A stretch of 64,000 bases of DNA from Lycocorax pyrrhopterus obiensis (GCA_014706295.1 JACSVZ010000001.1:1797740-1861739); one strand, 5' to 3'. Counted from the stretch's first letter, positions 24,081-35,279 are shown. Numbers and translations: made by a program. The notes: generated by a model not told the origin, from the letters alone.

Positions 24081-24924
24081 GAATTCTGTGTGTGTGTTTT
24101 TCCTGGGCAGAAGAGACTCCAAACACCATCACTGCACCACCCGTGAACTCCCCTCATTTGTGGATGAGAACATAAATCAAGGAAAAGAAGAGGAAGAGGA
24201 GGGGACAGGGGGTGTCTAACGAACACTAAAACACCTTTTATTTATGGGAAGCCCCCTCAGGTCCCCTTTAGCATCCCGGAGAATTGAGAGGGATGGAGAC
24301 TCAGCCCAAAAGAGACCCTTAAGTGCTTTCCTCCCCCGTGAGCATCGGAGAGACGGAGAGAGGAAAAGAGGAGAGGAGCAGCAGCCTCAGAGGAGCAAAG
24401 GGTAAAGTGCTGCTTTCCCTGGAGCTGAGGAGCTGCAAGGAGGGAAGGAGAGAGAAGAAGAAACACTTGGAAGCAAGGAAAAACATTCCCGGTTTTCTTG
24501 TGCAGCACGTGCAAGAGAAGCGTTTCCTTGAACCAAATCTCACTGCTGTGTATTGGGAATGTTTACCAGTGTGTTTAAGCTCAATATCAACGGGAAAACT
24601 TCACTTAAAAAGACACAATTTATAGGAATAGGTGGTGAAAAACTGGGATTTGGCACTGGAATGCTGAGAATTGCTTTTAACTTCAGTTATGACCAAAACA
24701 GCCATAAAAATGAAGAAGTAAACTTAAGAATAGAGCAACACAGCAGAGGGGCAGAGGGTGTTCTCCCTCTCAACACTTCCAGCTCCTGATAATATTCCAT
24801 AAAAAGAGTGGAGAAAAAATAAACTTTACCACAGGCCAAAATGAAGACTTTAAGCCTGGAAATATGGATTTATTGACCAACTTCGCCTCATGAGTGGAGC
24901 TAGGTTAGCCCAGTTTTCTGCTGT
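24081..24924. other. Non-coding; purine-rich tracts
   Basis: A TGTGTGTG run lies at about 24,088 and GA-rich purine tracts at 24,180-24,210 and 24,345-24,475. No gene is recognised despite 60-100 codon frames. Confidence 0.4.
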
Positions 24925-25189
24925 GTCCCAAGGGAAAGGAGGAGAGGAAATGGCCTCAAATTGCACCAGGGGAGGCTCAGGTTGGAGATTGGGAAAAGGT
25001 TTTCCATGAAATAATGGTCAGGCCTTGGAATGAGCTGCCCAGGGAGTGGTGCAGTCACTGTCTGTGGGAGTGCTCAGGAGGAGTCTGGATGTGGCCCTTG
25101 GGGACAGGGTTTGGGGTGATGCTGGTGCTGCTGGGGTGGCACTGGATGATCCTGAAGAGCTTTTCCAACCTTGATGATCCTGGGATTTC
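24925..25189 (+). mobile_element. CR1 LINE, subfamily D, 3' part
   Basis: Sense copy: GGAGGAGAGGAAATGGCCTC, GCACCAGGGGAGGCTCAGGT, TGGAATGAGCTGCCCAGGGA, ending TTGATGATCCTGGGATTT. The antisense counterpart is at 28,224-28,562. Confidence 0.85.
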
Positions 25190-25444
25190 ACGTGGAACAC
25201 TCAGAATTCCAGCAGCTTTCGTCGCAGAGTGCGTGAAAAGGGAAAAGCAGCCCCAGAGTCACAAAACAAATTCCCATCATTTGTTCCATTCCTCTTCTCC
25301 CACTGAAAGAAAAAAAGAAAAGCATAAGAAAAATGGCATCGAGAAAATGAAAAGTCTTCAAAACACAAAAAGCTCCTGCCTGATAACAAATAATCATTAG
25401 CAAATTTTACACAACTCCAGTTTTGTGTAATCACTCCTGATTAG

Positions 25445-25541
25445 GTTGCCCAGAGAAGCTGTGGCTGCTCCATCCCTGGAAGTGTCCAAGGCTGGGCTGG
25501 ACGGAGCTTGGAGCCACCTGGGATAGGGGAAGGTGTCCCTG
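25445..25541 (+). mobile_element. CR1 LINE internal fragment
   Basis: GAAGCTGTGGCTGCTCCATC then AAGGCTGGGCTGGACGGAGC, stopping at GGAAGGTGTCCCTG just before an inverted CR1 3' end. Confidence 0.8.
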
Positions 25542-25552
25542 CTTTAAAGAGA

Positions 25553-25600
25553 GACCTTAAAAATCATCTTGTTCCACCCTCCTGCCATGGGCAGCGGCAC
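25553..25600 (-). mobile_element. CR1 LINE 3' end in opposite orientation
   Basis: ACCTTAAAAATCATCTTGTT then CCTGCCATGGGCAG reads antisense, directly following the sense fragment at 25,445-25,541. Confidence 0.65.
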
Positions 25601-26689
25601 CTCAAACATGAAAGAACTTGAAGGTGGTTTTGGTGTAAGTGCCAAGGGATAAAACTGACATGTTCCCAAGGATCTTACAGCTCCTTGGCATCCAGATTCC
25701 TTGGGATTGTGTGGATCGCTGGTGCTGGAAGAAAAGGAAAAGGAATTTCTTCTGTGTAGTTCTGCTCCTGTAAGGAGAGCAGGCAAACAGCCTCCACCTT
25801 TAAGCACCAAATGGATCAGCCACCACCATAAATTCCCTAAATCACTCCTCCAGCTCCTTCCCAGACAGGAGCTCTGCTCCCAAACCTCTCCTCACTTCTC
25901 CCTGGGCAGTTCTCTGTTTTTGGGAGGTGTTTCTCTTACTTGGATTGAAAACCTCTCCCTATTCACCTTCAAGCCATGTGCCCACCTGGACCTTCCTAGA
26001 CCAGGAGAGAGGTTTTGGATGCCCTCTTGGGCACCCACCAATTCCCGGCACAGCCCCAAGGAATGCCAGGGCTCAGTGCCAGCCCCGTGCCAGGGGGAGC
26101 AGGATTTGTGCCCTCCAGGGCCCACCCTCCTCAGACACTCCAAGCCCTGGAAATGGCTGCAGTGCTCTTTAATTGGCATCATTACTTCAGATAATGTTTT
26201 CTAATTAGATCATTGATTTTTCTCCCCCCTCCCTTGTTCTTTTTAATGGATTCCCCTTCCAGTTCTCCACGAGGAGTGAGGGTGGATCTCCAGGGAAACT
26301 CTTCCAGCACACAGGTGTTTCACTCCGTGTTGGCTTCCTAATTAGTGAGGAGCAAAATTGTTTGAGGGATGGCAGAGAGAACAAGAGCTGGCGTGTTCCA
26401 CTAACATGGAACATTAATTCCTGCTCCAGAATAGCAGGCAGAATAATTCCCAGACCTTTTTTTTTTTTTGTCCTGCTTCAAAACTCAGAGGAGCTGCCTA
26501 AAGAGATAAGAAAGAGATCTCATATCCTGCCAAAATTCTGGTAATTTAAAAAAAAAAAAAAAAAGGTTGATTTTTGGAAATACCCAAGAGCTTTCAAACC
26601 AAACTCAGGGTGTGTCCCACAGCCACAGCAGAGTCATGGATCAGTAGGATCTGCTGGAAGGCAAATCCAAGCTGATCCTCCCTCACCTC
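25601..26689. other. Non-coding; homopolymer tracts
   Basis: No gene recognised. There is a T-run at 26,457-26,470 and an A-run of about 17 at 26,548-26,564. Confidence 0.45.
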
Positions 26690-26848
26690 CACACCAGGCA
26701 CAGGTTGTGGCTGCCCCATCCCTGGAAGGATCCAAGGTCAGCTTGGACAAGGCTTGGAGCAACCTGGGATAGTGGAAGGTGTCCCAGGGTTTGGAATGAG
26801 ATGAGCTTTAAGGCCCCTTCCAACCCAAGCCATTCCATGATTCCATGA
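26690..26848 (+). mobile_element. CR1 LINE 3' fragment
   Basis: Sense copy: TGTGGCTGCCCCATCCCTGG, CAACCTGGGATAGTGGAAGG, ending AGCCATTCCATGATTCCATG. Confidence 0.88.
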
Positions 26849-28223
26849 AGTTTCTCACATTCCCACAGACTCGATTTCTCCACAGGTAATTCCCTGTCCA
26901 CGTGTGAGGATCAAGTCCTGCACGTGTTCAAATGGTCAAAGTCAGAGGCTGTGCAGCTCCTGTGGGAACACCTTTGGATAACCAGTGTTAGAAACGGCTT
27001 TTCCAAGTGGGGCTGGAAAACCCACATCCCTCTGGAGCTGGGAAATGCTGTATCCACCTTCTAAATCCTTGTGTTTTGTGGGAGAAAAACAATCCATTGG
27101 ATGGTTTTTAAAGTGCATTTACAACTGGGGACTGAGGCACCCTGTCCTGTCCTTCTGCCCTCTCTCTCAGCTTATCCCAGAATCGTCAGGGTTGGAAGAG
27201 CCCTCCAAGCTCATCCAGTCCCATCATCATCACCCCAAAGCACATCCCAAAATACCTACTCCAGATCTCTAATGTTACTTTTCTCCCAGTTAAAGACAGA
27301 CAGAAAACACTCAGCTTTGCTGGGAATTCATAAACAAATCTCGTGGCTTCCTGGGTCAGTTAGAGAGAAAATTTGATGATAATTTTACTAATCCTCATTA
27401 AAGAGCTTTTCATGGATAATAAGGGAAACTCCACTCTCCTAAATGGGTGAGGTGTCACAGATCTCTCTTGCAAACTTGGAATTCCAGCAGCTCCATCCTT
27501 GGAGCTACTGGGAATCCCATTAGCGCCTCATGAGTCAACGATGGCTCTGTCTGGAATAAACACCGAGTGGGAAAAGGTCCCTGCCCCGAGGGATTTACAG
27601 CCAGACACACACGGAGAGCAGGGAATGCCAGCATGGGATTAGGGATAAAGTAACCGAGGGCATGGGAGATTAAATGGTCTCTATTGAGCTGAGCTACACT
27701 TCAAACCAACTCGTGTTTTTAAGCTTTATATTGTATTTTGCAACGTGGTTTTGTAGGGGCTGGGTACCCCAAAGCCCTTTCCAAATGGTAAATGATGCCT
27801 ATAAATCCTTCCAGACATTTTTCCATCCTTAAATCCCAGTAGTGATGCAGTGATGGGACAAGAAGTGCCCCATCAGCCCCAAATCCGGGTCAGATCAGGG
27901 CATTTCCCTGAGGATGTGGCAGTGAGGAATCCCAGTGGTTCCAGTGTCTGTGCTGTGCTCCCAGCAGGCTCCACTTCATGAAATTTAGGACAAATATTCT
28001 CAGATTCCTCAGCTGCAAACTGCTGGGTTTAGGAACTTTCTCAGTTTCAGTAGCTTTTCCATCACTGAGAAGTCAATTTTGTCCACCTGCCTTGGTGCTC
28101 TGGCAAGAGGATTTCCTGGAATCAGGGGGATCAGCCTCAGGAGCTGAACCCTTGCTCTACCATCCCAAGGAAAACCTCAAGGAAATGAGGGCTCTGTGAG
28201 AGCCAAATCAGGCTTCAGGTCGG
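26849..28223. other. Non-coding with one old CR1-like end
   Basis: Aside from the fragment at 27,176-27,252, no repeat or gene is recognised. 27,650-27,790 is balanced, repeat-free A/T-rich DNA. Confidence 0.4.
27176..27252 (-). mobile_element. Old CR1-like 3' end, antisense
   Basis: CCCAGAATCGTCAGGGTTGG then CTCATCCAGTCCCATCATCA. It resembles 16,565-16,635 and the 3' end at 28,224. Confidence 0.65.
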
Positions 28224-28562
28224 GTCACAGAATCATCAGAGTGGGAAGAGCCCTTCAGGAGCATCCAGTGCCACCCCAGCAGCACCAGCATCACCCCAAA
28301 CCCTGTCCCCAAGGGCCACATCCAGACTCCTCCTGAGCACTCCCACAGACAGTGACTGCACCACTCCCTGGGCAGCTCATTCCAAGGCCTCACCGCTCTT
28401 CCAGGGAAATTTTCTTTCCCAATCTCCAACCTGAGCCTCCCCTGGTGCAATTTGAGGCCATTTCCTCTCCTCCTTTCCCTTGGGACACGGCAGCAGAGCC
28501 CGACCCCCCTCACTGCCCCTCCTGTCAGGGAGTTGTAGAGAGAAGTTGGAGGAGCAGCTTGG
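28224..28562 (-). mobile_element. CR1 LINE, subfamily D, antisense
   Basis: TCACAGAATCATCAGAGTGG, then CACCCCAAACCCTGTCCCCA, then CAACCTGAGCCTCCCCTGGT, then CCTGTCAGGGAGTTGTAGAG at its 5' side. At about 340 bp it is the longest member of this subfamily here. Confidence 0.88.
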
Positions 28563-28721
28563 ATCCAGAAAAATCCAGGAAGAGACCCTGAGGCACCTGA
28601 AAGCGCCCCAGATGTGTGGGCAGAGCATCCCTCCCTCCCTGCCTCCATCCTTACACACCTCTGATGTATCTCATGGGCAAAGACTTGGCTCCCAGTGGGA
28701 ATAATTCCAGCTCCAAATACT

Positions 28722-28832
28722 CCCTGAGCAACCTGGGGTAGTGGAAGGTGTCCCTGCCCATGGCAGGGGGTTGGAATGAGATGAGCTTTAAAGTTCCTCC
28801 CCAAGATCCAAACCATTCTGGGATTCCATGAA
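28722..28832 (+). mobile_element. CR1 LINE 3' fragment
   Basis: GAGCAACCTGGGGTAGTGGA then TGTCCCTGCCCATGGCAGGG, ending CCATTCTGGGATTCCATGA. Confidence 0.88.
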
Positions 28833-29599
28833 TGTTCATGAAACTCCAAAAACAATCTTAGAAGGAAACTTTTAAACCATTAAAAATATTTTAAAATTTT
28901 TTTTAAGTTTAAATATTAAAAATTATTAAAAATTATTTTTCAGGTGTTTGATCCATGCGAGGAGCAGGGAGAAAATAATTTGTATCCTGCAGCCAAATGC
29001 TCCCTACAGGGAGGAAATGAATCCCAGCTCTGTTTTCTTTCTTCTCGTGTCCTGAGCCATGATGGAAGCACTGAAGCCATCAGGGATGTTGTGGACACAG
29101 AAATGAGGAATTTCCATGTGAAAAATCAAAGCCATGCTGATATCTCAAGGAATTTTGGCCCCAAGCTCCCAGGACAACAGGATTTGGGAGGGTTTGAGGA
29201 ACATCCTGGTGGGGTTGGTAATCTGCAAACCCTGTCACTGTTGGTAATGTAAAATTTGGGATACTTTGGAGAAGTAAATTGCCTTCTTCTTCACCAAGAT
29301 TGGATTGCTGAGGAAATTGTCATCTTCTGGTGAAAAATAACAAGTTATTAGTGGCTTTTAAAGCCATCATTCAATAAAATTCAGGATGTATCACTACAAT
29401 TCCTCATGGATACATGGAATTAACTCCAAAGAACACCTGTGATTGTACCATGGCGATAGAGAAACTGAGAATTTGGGTGATAAATCTACAGCCAAAGCAC
29501 AGAAGGGTAAAAATCAAAACAAATCATTGCTTTAATCCCATTTATGTTTTCACAGCCCAGTCTTGATTCCCAGTGGGATCCACAGTCCTGACATTCCAA
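28833..29599. other. Non-coding; A/T-rich
   Basis: 28,875-28,940 is a TTAAA/ATTTT-rich low-complexity tract. A 102-codon plus-strand open frame (28,944-29,252) has no recognisable domain, so I do not call it a gene. Confidence 0.4.
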
Positions 29600-29706
29600 G
29601 TTTCCTGAGGTGTCACTGAGGGAGCTGGGAAAGGGGCTCAGCCTGGAGAAGAGGAGGCTCAGGGGGGACCTCATTGCTCTGCAGAACTCCCTGACAGGGA
29701 AACAGC
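29600..29706 (+). mobile_element. CR1 LINE, more 5' fragment
   Basis: GGGGCTCAGCCTGGAGAAGA then GGCTCAGGGGGGACCTCATT and CAGAACTCCCTGACAGGGAA. This part of CR1 lies upstream of the usual 3' 300 bp, so this copy is truncated at its 3' side. Confidence 0.75.
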
Positions 29707-29743
29707 CTGGAAACATCATCTTTGGGACTGACCATGCTCGGTG

Positions 29744-30463
29744 TGGTGTAGGTGGTGGTTCTTGAAGTTATTTTTACCACAAAAAATCAAATGTCACCAT
29801 TGATGTCACGGGCAGAATGAGAGCTTCGGACAAGGTTTGCTAAAGAGTTGAGTCAGGTAGGGCAGAAATCACCCCCTTGGCTTTCTAAACTCCTTCTCAA
29901 AGAAGAATCTGGGTGCACCTGGACCCAATCTTAGCCCTAGAATTAATCAACAGTTTATATCTAAACAATTATCTAGGTAGAATTAAACCTTTATACGACT
30001 TTGTCCCTCAGGATTAAGAATGGTAACCCGAATATATTCATATAAAAATAATTTATTATAACAAGGATCAGACTAAACACCTTAATCAGAATTATTTACT
30101 ACGTAGTAGTAGCTATAACTACTAACAGTGCACTACATCGAAGCAATTATATTAAATTAATATAACAATTAAATTAATAGACCAGTTATTGTGTAGAGAC
30201 TGATGTCACTCACTCAGACCAAGGAAAGGGGGCTAAACTCTTGTGTTCATTCTCAAGGGAATTCCCCACTCCGGGGAGGAATCTCCAAGAAAGGGAATGT
30301 TCAAAGACTCTCCCATTAAAAAGCGGGACTGGGTTTTTATGGGACAAAGTGTCCCAGGCAGCCGTGTCAGCTCAGCAGCTTTAGATAAGTTATCAGTACT
30401 TTCCCTTGTTAGTTCCTTTATCAGGTCCGTTATCAGCTCTGTCACATCTTCGCCTCATTAGCA
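29744..30463 (-). mobile_element. Probable solo LTR, minus orientation
   Basis: Read on the minus strand, the block starts TGCTAATGAGGCGAAGATGT and ends CAAGAACCACCACCTACACCA, giving TG...CA ends. It has a TATA-like CCATAAAAACCCAG (about 30,330-30,345) and a downstream AATAAATTATTTT (about 30,050). GGTG flanks both ends (29,740-29,743 and 30,465-30,468), a possible short target-site duplication. The middle (29,940-30,180) is very A/T-rich and hairpin-prone. No gag, pol or env sequence adjoins it. Confidence 0.5.
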
Positions 30464-30873
30464 GGGTGATTAACTCCGGGATTGATGAGCCAGGCTGCTT
30501 TCAGTGTTACTCAGCACCAAAACGATGCTCCCTCCTCCCTTCACCACTGACAGCTTTGCTTTTAGACGTTGTTTGAGCCGCTTTTTCCCACTCCAGCATC
30601 CCTATCCTGGTTTTAGGGAGGCGGGAGAGGCACAGAAGGGAACAGCTCCTTTCTTTTTCCAACCTTGGCAATGCAATTGTGAGGGATTAAATGCCTGAAC
30701 TCCAAACCGACGGAGCCTTGGCTCCCTCCTCAGGATGCTGGATTCACCCCAACTCTGAAGGAGCAAGGAATATTCCCTGATTTCAGAGGGTGCTGGGGAG
30801 GAATTTGGGCTTTGCCAACAACTCTGTCTCCCACCTTTCCTCTCCCCTTGGCCCAAATGAACTGTGGAAGTGT

Positions 30874-30991
30874 TTGACGGGGTTTGGAGCACCCTGGGAT
30901 AGCGGAAGGTGTCCCTGCCCATGGCACGGGATGGAACTGGAGGAGCTTTACGGTCCCTTCCAACCCAAACCATTCCATGATTCCCTGATTT
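30874..30991 (+). mobile_element. CR1 LINE 3' fragment
   Basis: TTTGGAGCACCCTGGGATAG, TGTCCCTGCCCATGGCACGG, ending ACCATTCCATGATTCCCTGA. Confidence 0.88.
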
Positions 30992-31589
30992 GATGATTCA
31001 CAACATCCCTCACGTGGAGCTGCACATGAGCTCAGCTCCTTGCTGCCTGTCGTGCCTGAAATCCCTCTGACATCCCCAAATATTCCCTTTGCTCTTTCCT
31101 GGAAAAACACTTGATTTACTCTCCATGGAGGCAACATTTCCCTTCTCTTTTTCCAAGGGTTTGCTGTCTGCGTGTTTATTGTTTTCCTCAGTGATCTGGG
31201 ATACTCTACAACCTGACCTAACTGTAACCCCGGTTTCCTGTTGCAGATAAAATACTGTTAAATGCCTGACAAAGAAAAAAAACAAACCCACAACACCCCC
31301 CAAAAAACCCCAACAAACCCACCAGCTGCTGTTTTTCACTGGGGTAAAGAGAGTAAACAGCTCGTGCTGGAACTCTGAGAGGGTTTCGAAGACAAATGTT
31401 CTGTCACACGTTTTGTGTGCAGTCATTTCTTTATGAGGAAAAAACAGAGGATGCTCCTGAGCCACCCAGGCCAGTACAAACACAGGGAGAGGAGTTATTT
31501 TAAGGGGGTAGGACTGGAAATCTCTGTGCTGAAGACTGGGGGCAGGTTCAGGGCACAGCCATGGGTGCTGCAGGAAGGGCATCCGTAGA
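30992..31589. other. Non-coding
   Basis: A/C-rich low-complexity stretch at 31,270-31,322 (many AAACCC-like words). The 190-codon minus-strand frame across this span shows no recognisable domain. Confidence 0.4.
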
Positions 31590-31760
31590 ATCCCTGAATC
31601 CCAGAACGGTTTGGGATGGAAGGGACCTTAAAGCCCATCCAGTGCCACCCCTGCCATGGGCAGGGACACCTCCCACTGTCCCAGGCTGCTCCAACCTGGC
31701 CTTGGACACTTCCAAGGATGGGGAGTCCACAACTTCTCCGGGCAACATTCCAGAGTTTCC
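31590..31760 (-). mobile_element. CR1 LINE 3' fragment, antisense
   Basis: TCCCAGAACGGTTTGGGATG, TGCCATGGGCAGGGACACCT, CCTTGGACACTTCCAAGGAT. Confidence 0.9.
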
Positions 31761-32275
31761 CTGATTTTTCCTGGTTTAAGATGGTATTTCCACTCCTTAT
31801 CCCATAAGGTTTCCTCTAAATATTTGCAAACACATTCATATATAACTGTACACACACAGCGCCTTTCCAAGCAGGACGTCAGCAAAAACTTTTCTCTCCT
31901 TCCATAATAAAAAATAACATCGGTTGTTTTCTGGATTTTTTCCCTTTAAAAGCTCCATTTATTTTAAGACAGCCACAGCAGCACAGCTCTGGGGGAAATA
32001 TAGTGAGAGTGACCACAACATTTGGACTTAAAGCCAAACTTCTCCCAAGGGGAAGCACGAAAAAGCCAAACTGCCATGTTGGCTAATTAGGCAGACAAAC
32101 CTCAGGCATGAAACTGGAGGTGGAGTTCATGGCCAGTGTTTTGGTGCAGGATTCCATGTTTATTTAATTGCTGTCAATGTGAATTTTCCTCCTTTTTTTC
32201 CCCTGCTTTTGGGTGCTGGTGGCGATGTAGAGCTGTCACAGGTGCAGGGAATTGTTGCTATTCCTCATTCAAAGC

Positions 32276-32373
32276 CAGGTTGGACAGGGCTTGGATTAAC
32301 CTGGGATAGTGGAAAGTGTCCAGGTGGAACTGGATGATCTTTAAGGTCCCTTCCAACCCAAAACTTCTATGAT
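32276..32373 (+). mobile_element. CR1 LINE 3' fragment with internal deletion
   Basis: AGGTTGGACAGGGCTTGGAT, then GGAACTGGATGATCTTTAAG, then CCCTTCCAACCCAAAACTTC. The CATGGCAGGG block is missing. Confidence 0.85.
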
Positions 32374-33600
32374 CCTACGGAAAATCTAACCGAAAATATG
32401 ATAAAATGTGTGTCAGACTATTTTCTTTCTGAAGTGCTGCTCCAGAGCCAACTGAGAGTTCAATAATTTCCAAGAGAGTGTTAAGAAGCAGCAGCAGGAT
32501 GGGGCTGAGAGAGGAAAACTGAAGGCAAGACAACAGCTAAATGTGTGGTTTGAGTGAGTTCAGTGTTAATTTAGGATATTGTGGTCATTTCAGACAAAGA
32601 GAGGGAAAGAAAAGGGTGGGGAGTGCTGCAGAGACGATTCTACTAAAAGCTAATTTCTATATAAGCACCGGAGAATGGATTTGATTCAGCCACACCTCTC
32701 CCATTTGGAAAGGAAAAGTGCATTTTCCATTTTGAAACGAGTGCTGATTTCTTGAAGTCTCAAATGTCGGTGGCAAAAGCATCTTTAATTTCCGAAGAAA
32801 TGCATCTGAATTGATTATTTCATCTGCTCTTCTCAATCTGTGGAGGACCAGGTACAAAATCAAACGATTCCTGATCAAATCTAAAAGATTGACTACAGCT
32901 CTTCCCAAAGTGCTCCATCAGGGTGAGTTTGTAGTGGAGTTCATGTCTCATTTTCCATGGAACACAGGTTGAGATCTCCAAGTCAGTCCTTCCCAAGTCA
33001 CAGAGTAACAAAAGGGAAAACTCTCTGATTTTGAACTGCCACCATAAAATCTTCTGAGGCTGAAACATGGAAAGACCCATCAGGTTATCAAATAAAATAG
33101 GGATCTTTCTGATTCAGATTTGGCTGCAAACACAGAAGTGCTGCTCTAATTACTTGTGAACGTGGCCTTTTAAAAAGTTCTATTTTCATTAAAAGGAGAG
33201 ACTTTTTGAAACTTTGGCATCCTGCAAAACAGCCTGTATGCTAAGAGTGCTCTGACGTTGATAAAAATCATGTTGTTTAAGTTAAGTACTCAAAAATCAT
33301 GGGCAATAATCATCATGTTTTAACAGGACAGTTCGTGGAAGGAGCACAACCCAGAGCAGAAATCCCTTTTAAAGCTTCAGAGGTGCTTTTCTGCTGGACG
33401 AAGAGATAAATGGAACCCACTAGACCTGCAAATCAATTTTTGTATTGTTAGAGACAAGTGCAAATGAGTCTTTTGCACTCTTGACCCCAGACAGGCTGAC
33501 ATTGGTAAAGGCAGGTCAGGCCCTGCTTCCTTTATGGCTAAACACTGATAACCCCCCGGAATTATCTCTGCCTGAAACCTGGAGGCTGCGGTAAGGAGGG
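32374..33600. other. Non-coding, nothing recognised
   Basis: Balanced to A/T-rich sequence free of CR1 words up to the CpG-rich segment that follows. Open frames of 83-98 codons on the minus strand carry no recognisable motif. Confidence 0.4.
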
Positions 33601-33639
33601 AATGAGAAACACGAGGCTTTCCCGTGCTCTCCTCATTCC

Positions 33640-34322
33640 CCAGCCGGGACAAAGCCGGGGGAGCCGAGCTCACCGGGGCGGCAGCAATGGCGGCGCCGCT
33701 CCCTCAGCGCCCGGCCCCGGCCCCGGCGGGCGGGGAGCCCTCGGCAGCGCCCTGCTGGCAGCGGGGACCGAGCCCCGGCCCCGGGCTCTGTCCCCGAGGC
33801 GCCGCACAGGCGAGGGGAGACCTGGAAGAGTCGGTGACTGAGGGACTGCCCCGACCCTGGTGCGGCACCCGGCCCTGGCCTTGTGCAACCGCAGGAGCTT
33901 CTCGCGCTCCCACTTCTCGAGCTTGTGCAGGTGCCCGTGGACGGCCCCGTCCTTGCGTGGTGCCCCTGCCCCGCTCAGCTTCCCGTGCCCTGCAAAGGCG
34001 CCGAGGCTGCGCTCGGTGCCCCCGGGTGCCATCGCTAAAGGCATTGGCGAGCCCCGGTGCCCGGGCAGAGCCCTGAGGGACACCCCTGGTCCCCGGCCTC
34101 CCGCGGGACGCGGAGCCGCCGCCCACAAGTCCCTGGCACGTCCGTGCGGCCAATTCCTGGTGCCCTGCACAGCGCAGCCTGCAAACCCAGGGCTCTGCAC
34201 GGTGGGGCTGGGGCTGTCGTGTGGCAGCGTGGCCAAAGGCCCTCAGGGCTCCGGGCACAGCACGGGCCACAGGGCCACAAGTCCAGGGCTTCTCCGTGCC
34301 AGTTCCTGTCTGCTCCATTGTT
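33640..34322. promoter_or_regulatory. CpG-island-like segment, possible promoter or first exon
   Basis: This roughly 680 bp segment is much richer in G+C and CpG than anything else in the window (GGCGGCAGCAATGGCGGCGC near 33,675; CCTCCCGCGGGACGCGGAGC near 34,097). Long open frames exist on both strands: 33,624-34,076 (+, with ATG at 33,687 in a good context) and 33,704-34,363 and 33,670-34,236 (-). The 188-codon minus frame encodes a charged stretch, LHKLEKWEREKLLRLHKA, that could form an amphipathic helix, but I recognise no family. It lies upstream of the 453-codon ORF, separated only by the probable LTR, so it may be that gene's original promoter. Which strand is transcribed, if either, cannot be told from sequence. 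Confidence 0.5.
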
Positions 34323-34516
34323 GTTGGTGTTATGATTAAGTTTGGGAAAGTTGGCTTTCGCATTTAAATAAAAGTTGTTAATTAGTTTGTTAGGTGTTTT
34401 TGCAGTTGAACAGTTATGCATTGAAGTACTTGTTGATCCAGTTGACTCGTTTACTATCGGATTTAATTGTTGTAGTCTATCAAGGTTAAGTTATTAGTTA
34501 ATCTGTTCATTATTCC

Positions 34517-34798
34517 TGTCACTAGCGAGCAGAGACCAAGGAATAAAGCGACATGGACGGTTTAGTATGAGAAGAAACCGACCTTTTATTATTTTACAAA
34601 TTCACTGATATACCTTAGCACGCTGGACACCGACATAAGGTTATTGGTTCACTGACCAACCACCCCCCAGAGGGATTGGCTGAACCCAACAACACTTCAG
34701 ATATTTTCTCCTCGGTATCATAACAATACCATAGTTTACAAAATCTCTCAACTGTTTTCCCATAGCATCTGTGAGAAAGCAAGGCTTTCACACAGACA
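34517..34798 (-). mobile_element. Probable short LTR nested in the larger LTR
   Basis: On the minus strand it runs from TGTCTGTGTGAAAGCCTTGC to CTCTGCTCGCTAGTGACA. An AATAAAA lies in a late position (about 34,593), followed by a short tail. CTGTCA occurs at 34,516-34,521 and 34,799-34,804, so a 6 bp target-site duplication is possible, although it overlaps the last bases of the TG...CA model. Removing the block rejoins the flanking A/T-rich U3 smoothly. Confidence 0.5.
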
Positions 34799-35132
34799 CT
34801 GTCAGAGAACTGAGAAATCTCTCTGCAGCCAGACTTTTAGCATTCACATATTCCTATTGGTAATAAATTTATTATTGGAATTGTTGTACAAAATAGAGAA
34901 TTCGGGAATCTTCCAGAACATCTATAAGGTAATTATAAGGGGAAGGTTTCAGACCTCATTTACATAAAGGGAGAAGTCAAGGACTGTCAATGGGTATTCA
35001 CTGGACCAGTAAGAAGACCCTAGACAAGGCCAGATGCCAACGGGCCAGTAAGAAGATCCCAGACATCAGCGAGTCAATCGCGATGCTCCGGTTGGGTGGG
35101 GAAAGGGGCAGCCGGGCGGTGGGAACTGGGGG

Positions 35133-35140
35133 TATAAAAT
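35133..35140 (+). promoter_or_regulatory. TATA box in the LTR upstream of the 453-codon ORF
   Basis: A consensus TATAAAAT sits about 530 bp upstream of the ORF start, after a G-rich run (GGGAACTGGGGG). Transcription would be expected to start about 25-30 bp downstream, near 35,165, and could read through the LTR poly(A) site into the ORF. This is a sequence match only. Confidence 0.5.
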
Positions 35141-35273
35141 GTATGTCCCAGGCTGCGAGACGAGCCTCTGGTCTGATCTGTCCCAGGTCAAGCCACCAGC
35201 GCTGTACCCTTTGTCTTGTGTATGGCAGATCGCCGCAAGAGGTGTCTTATTGTCAATTAAATTTGTTCTCGTT

Positions 35274-35279
35274 AATAAA
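35274..35279 (+). terminator. LTR poly(A) signal AATAAA
   Basis: AATAAA in GTTAATAAATTTG, about 40 bp before the LTR end and about 110 bp after the expected start of transcription. This is the usual R-region spacing. Any LTR-initiated transcript reaching the ORF would have to ignore it. Confidence 0.5.

Noticed and set aside
28944..29252. 102-codon open frame as a possible gene
   Set aside because: No recognisable domain, no poly(A) or promoter context, and A/T-rich low-complexity DNA directly upstream.
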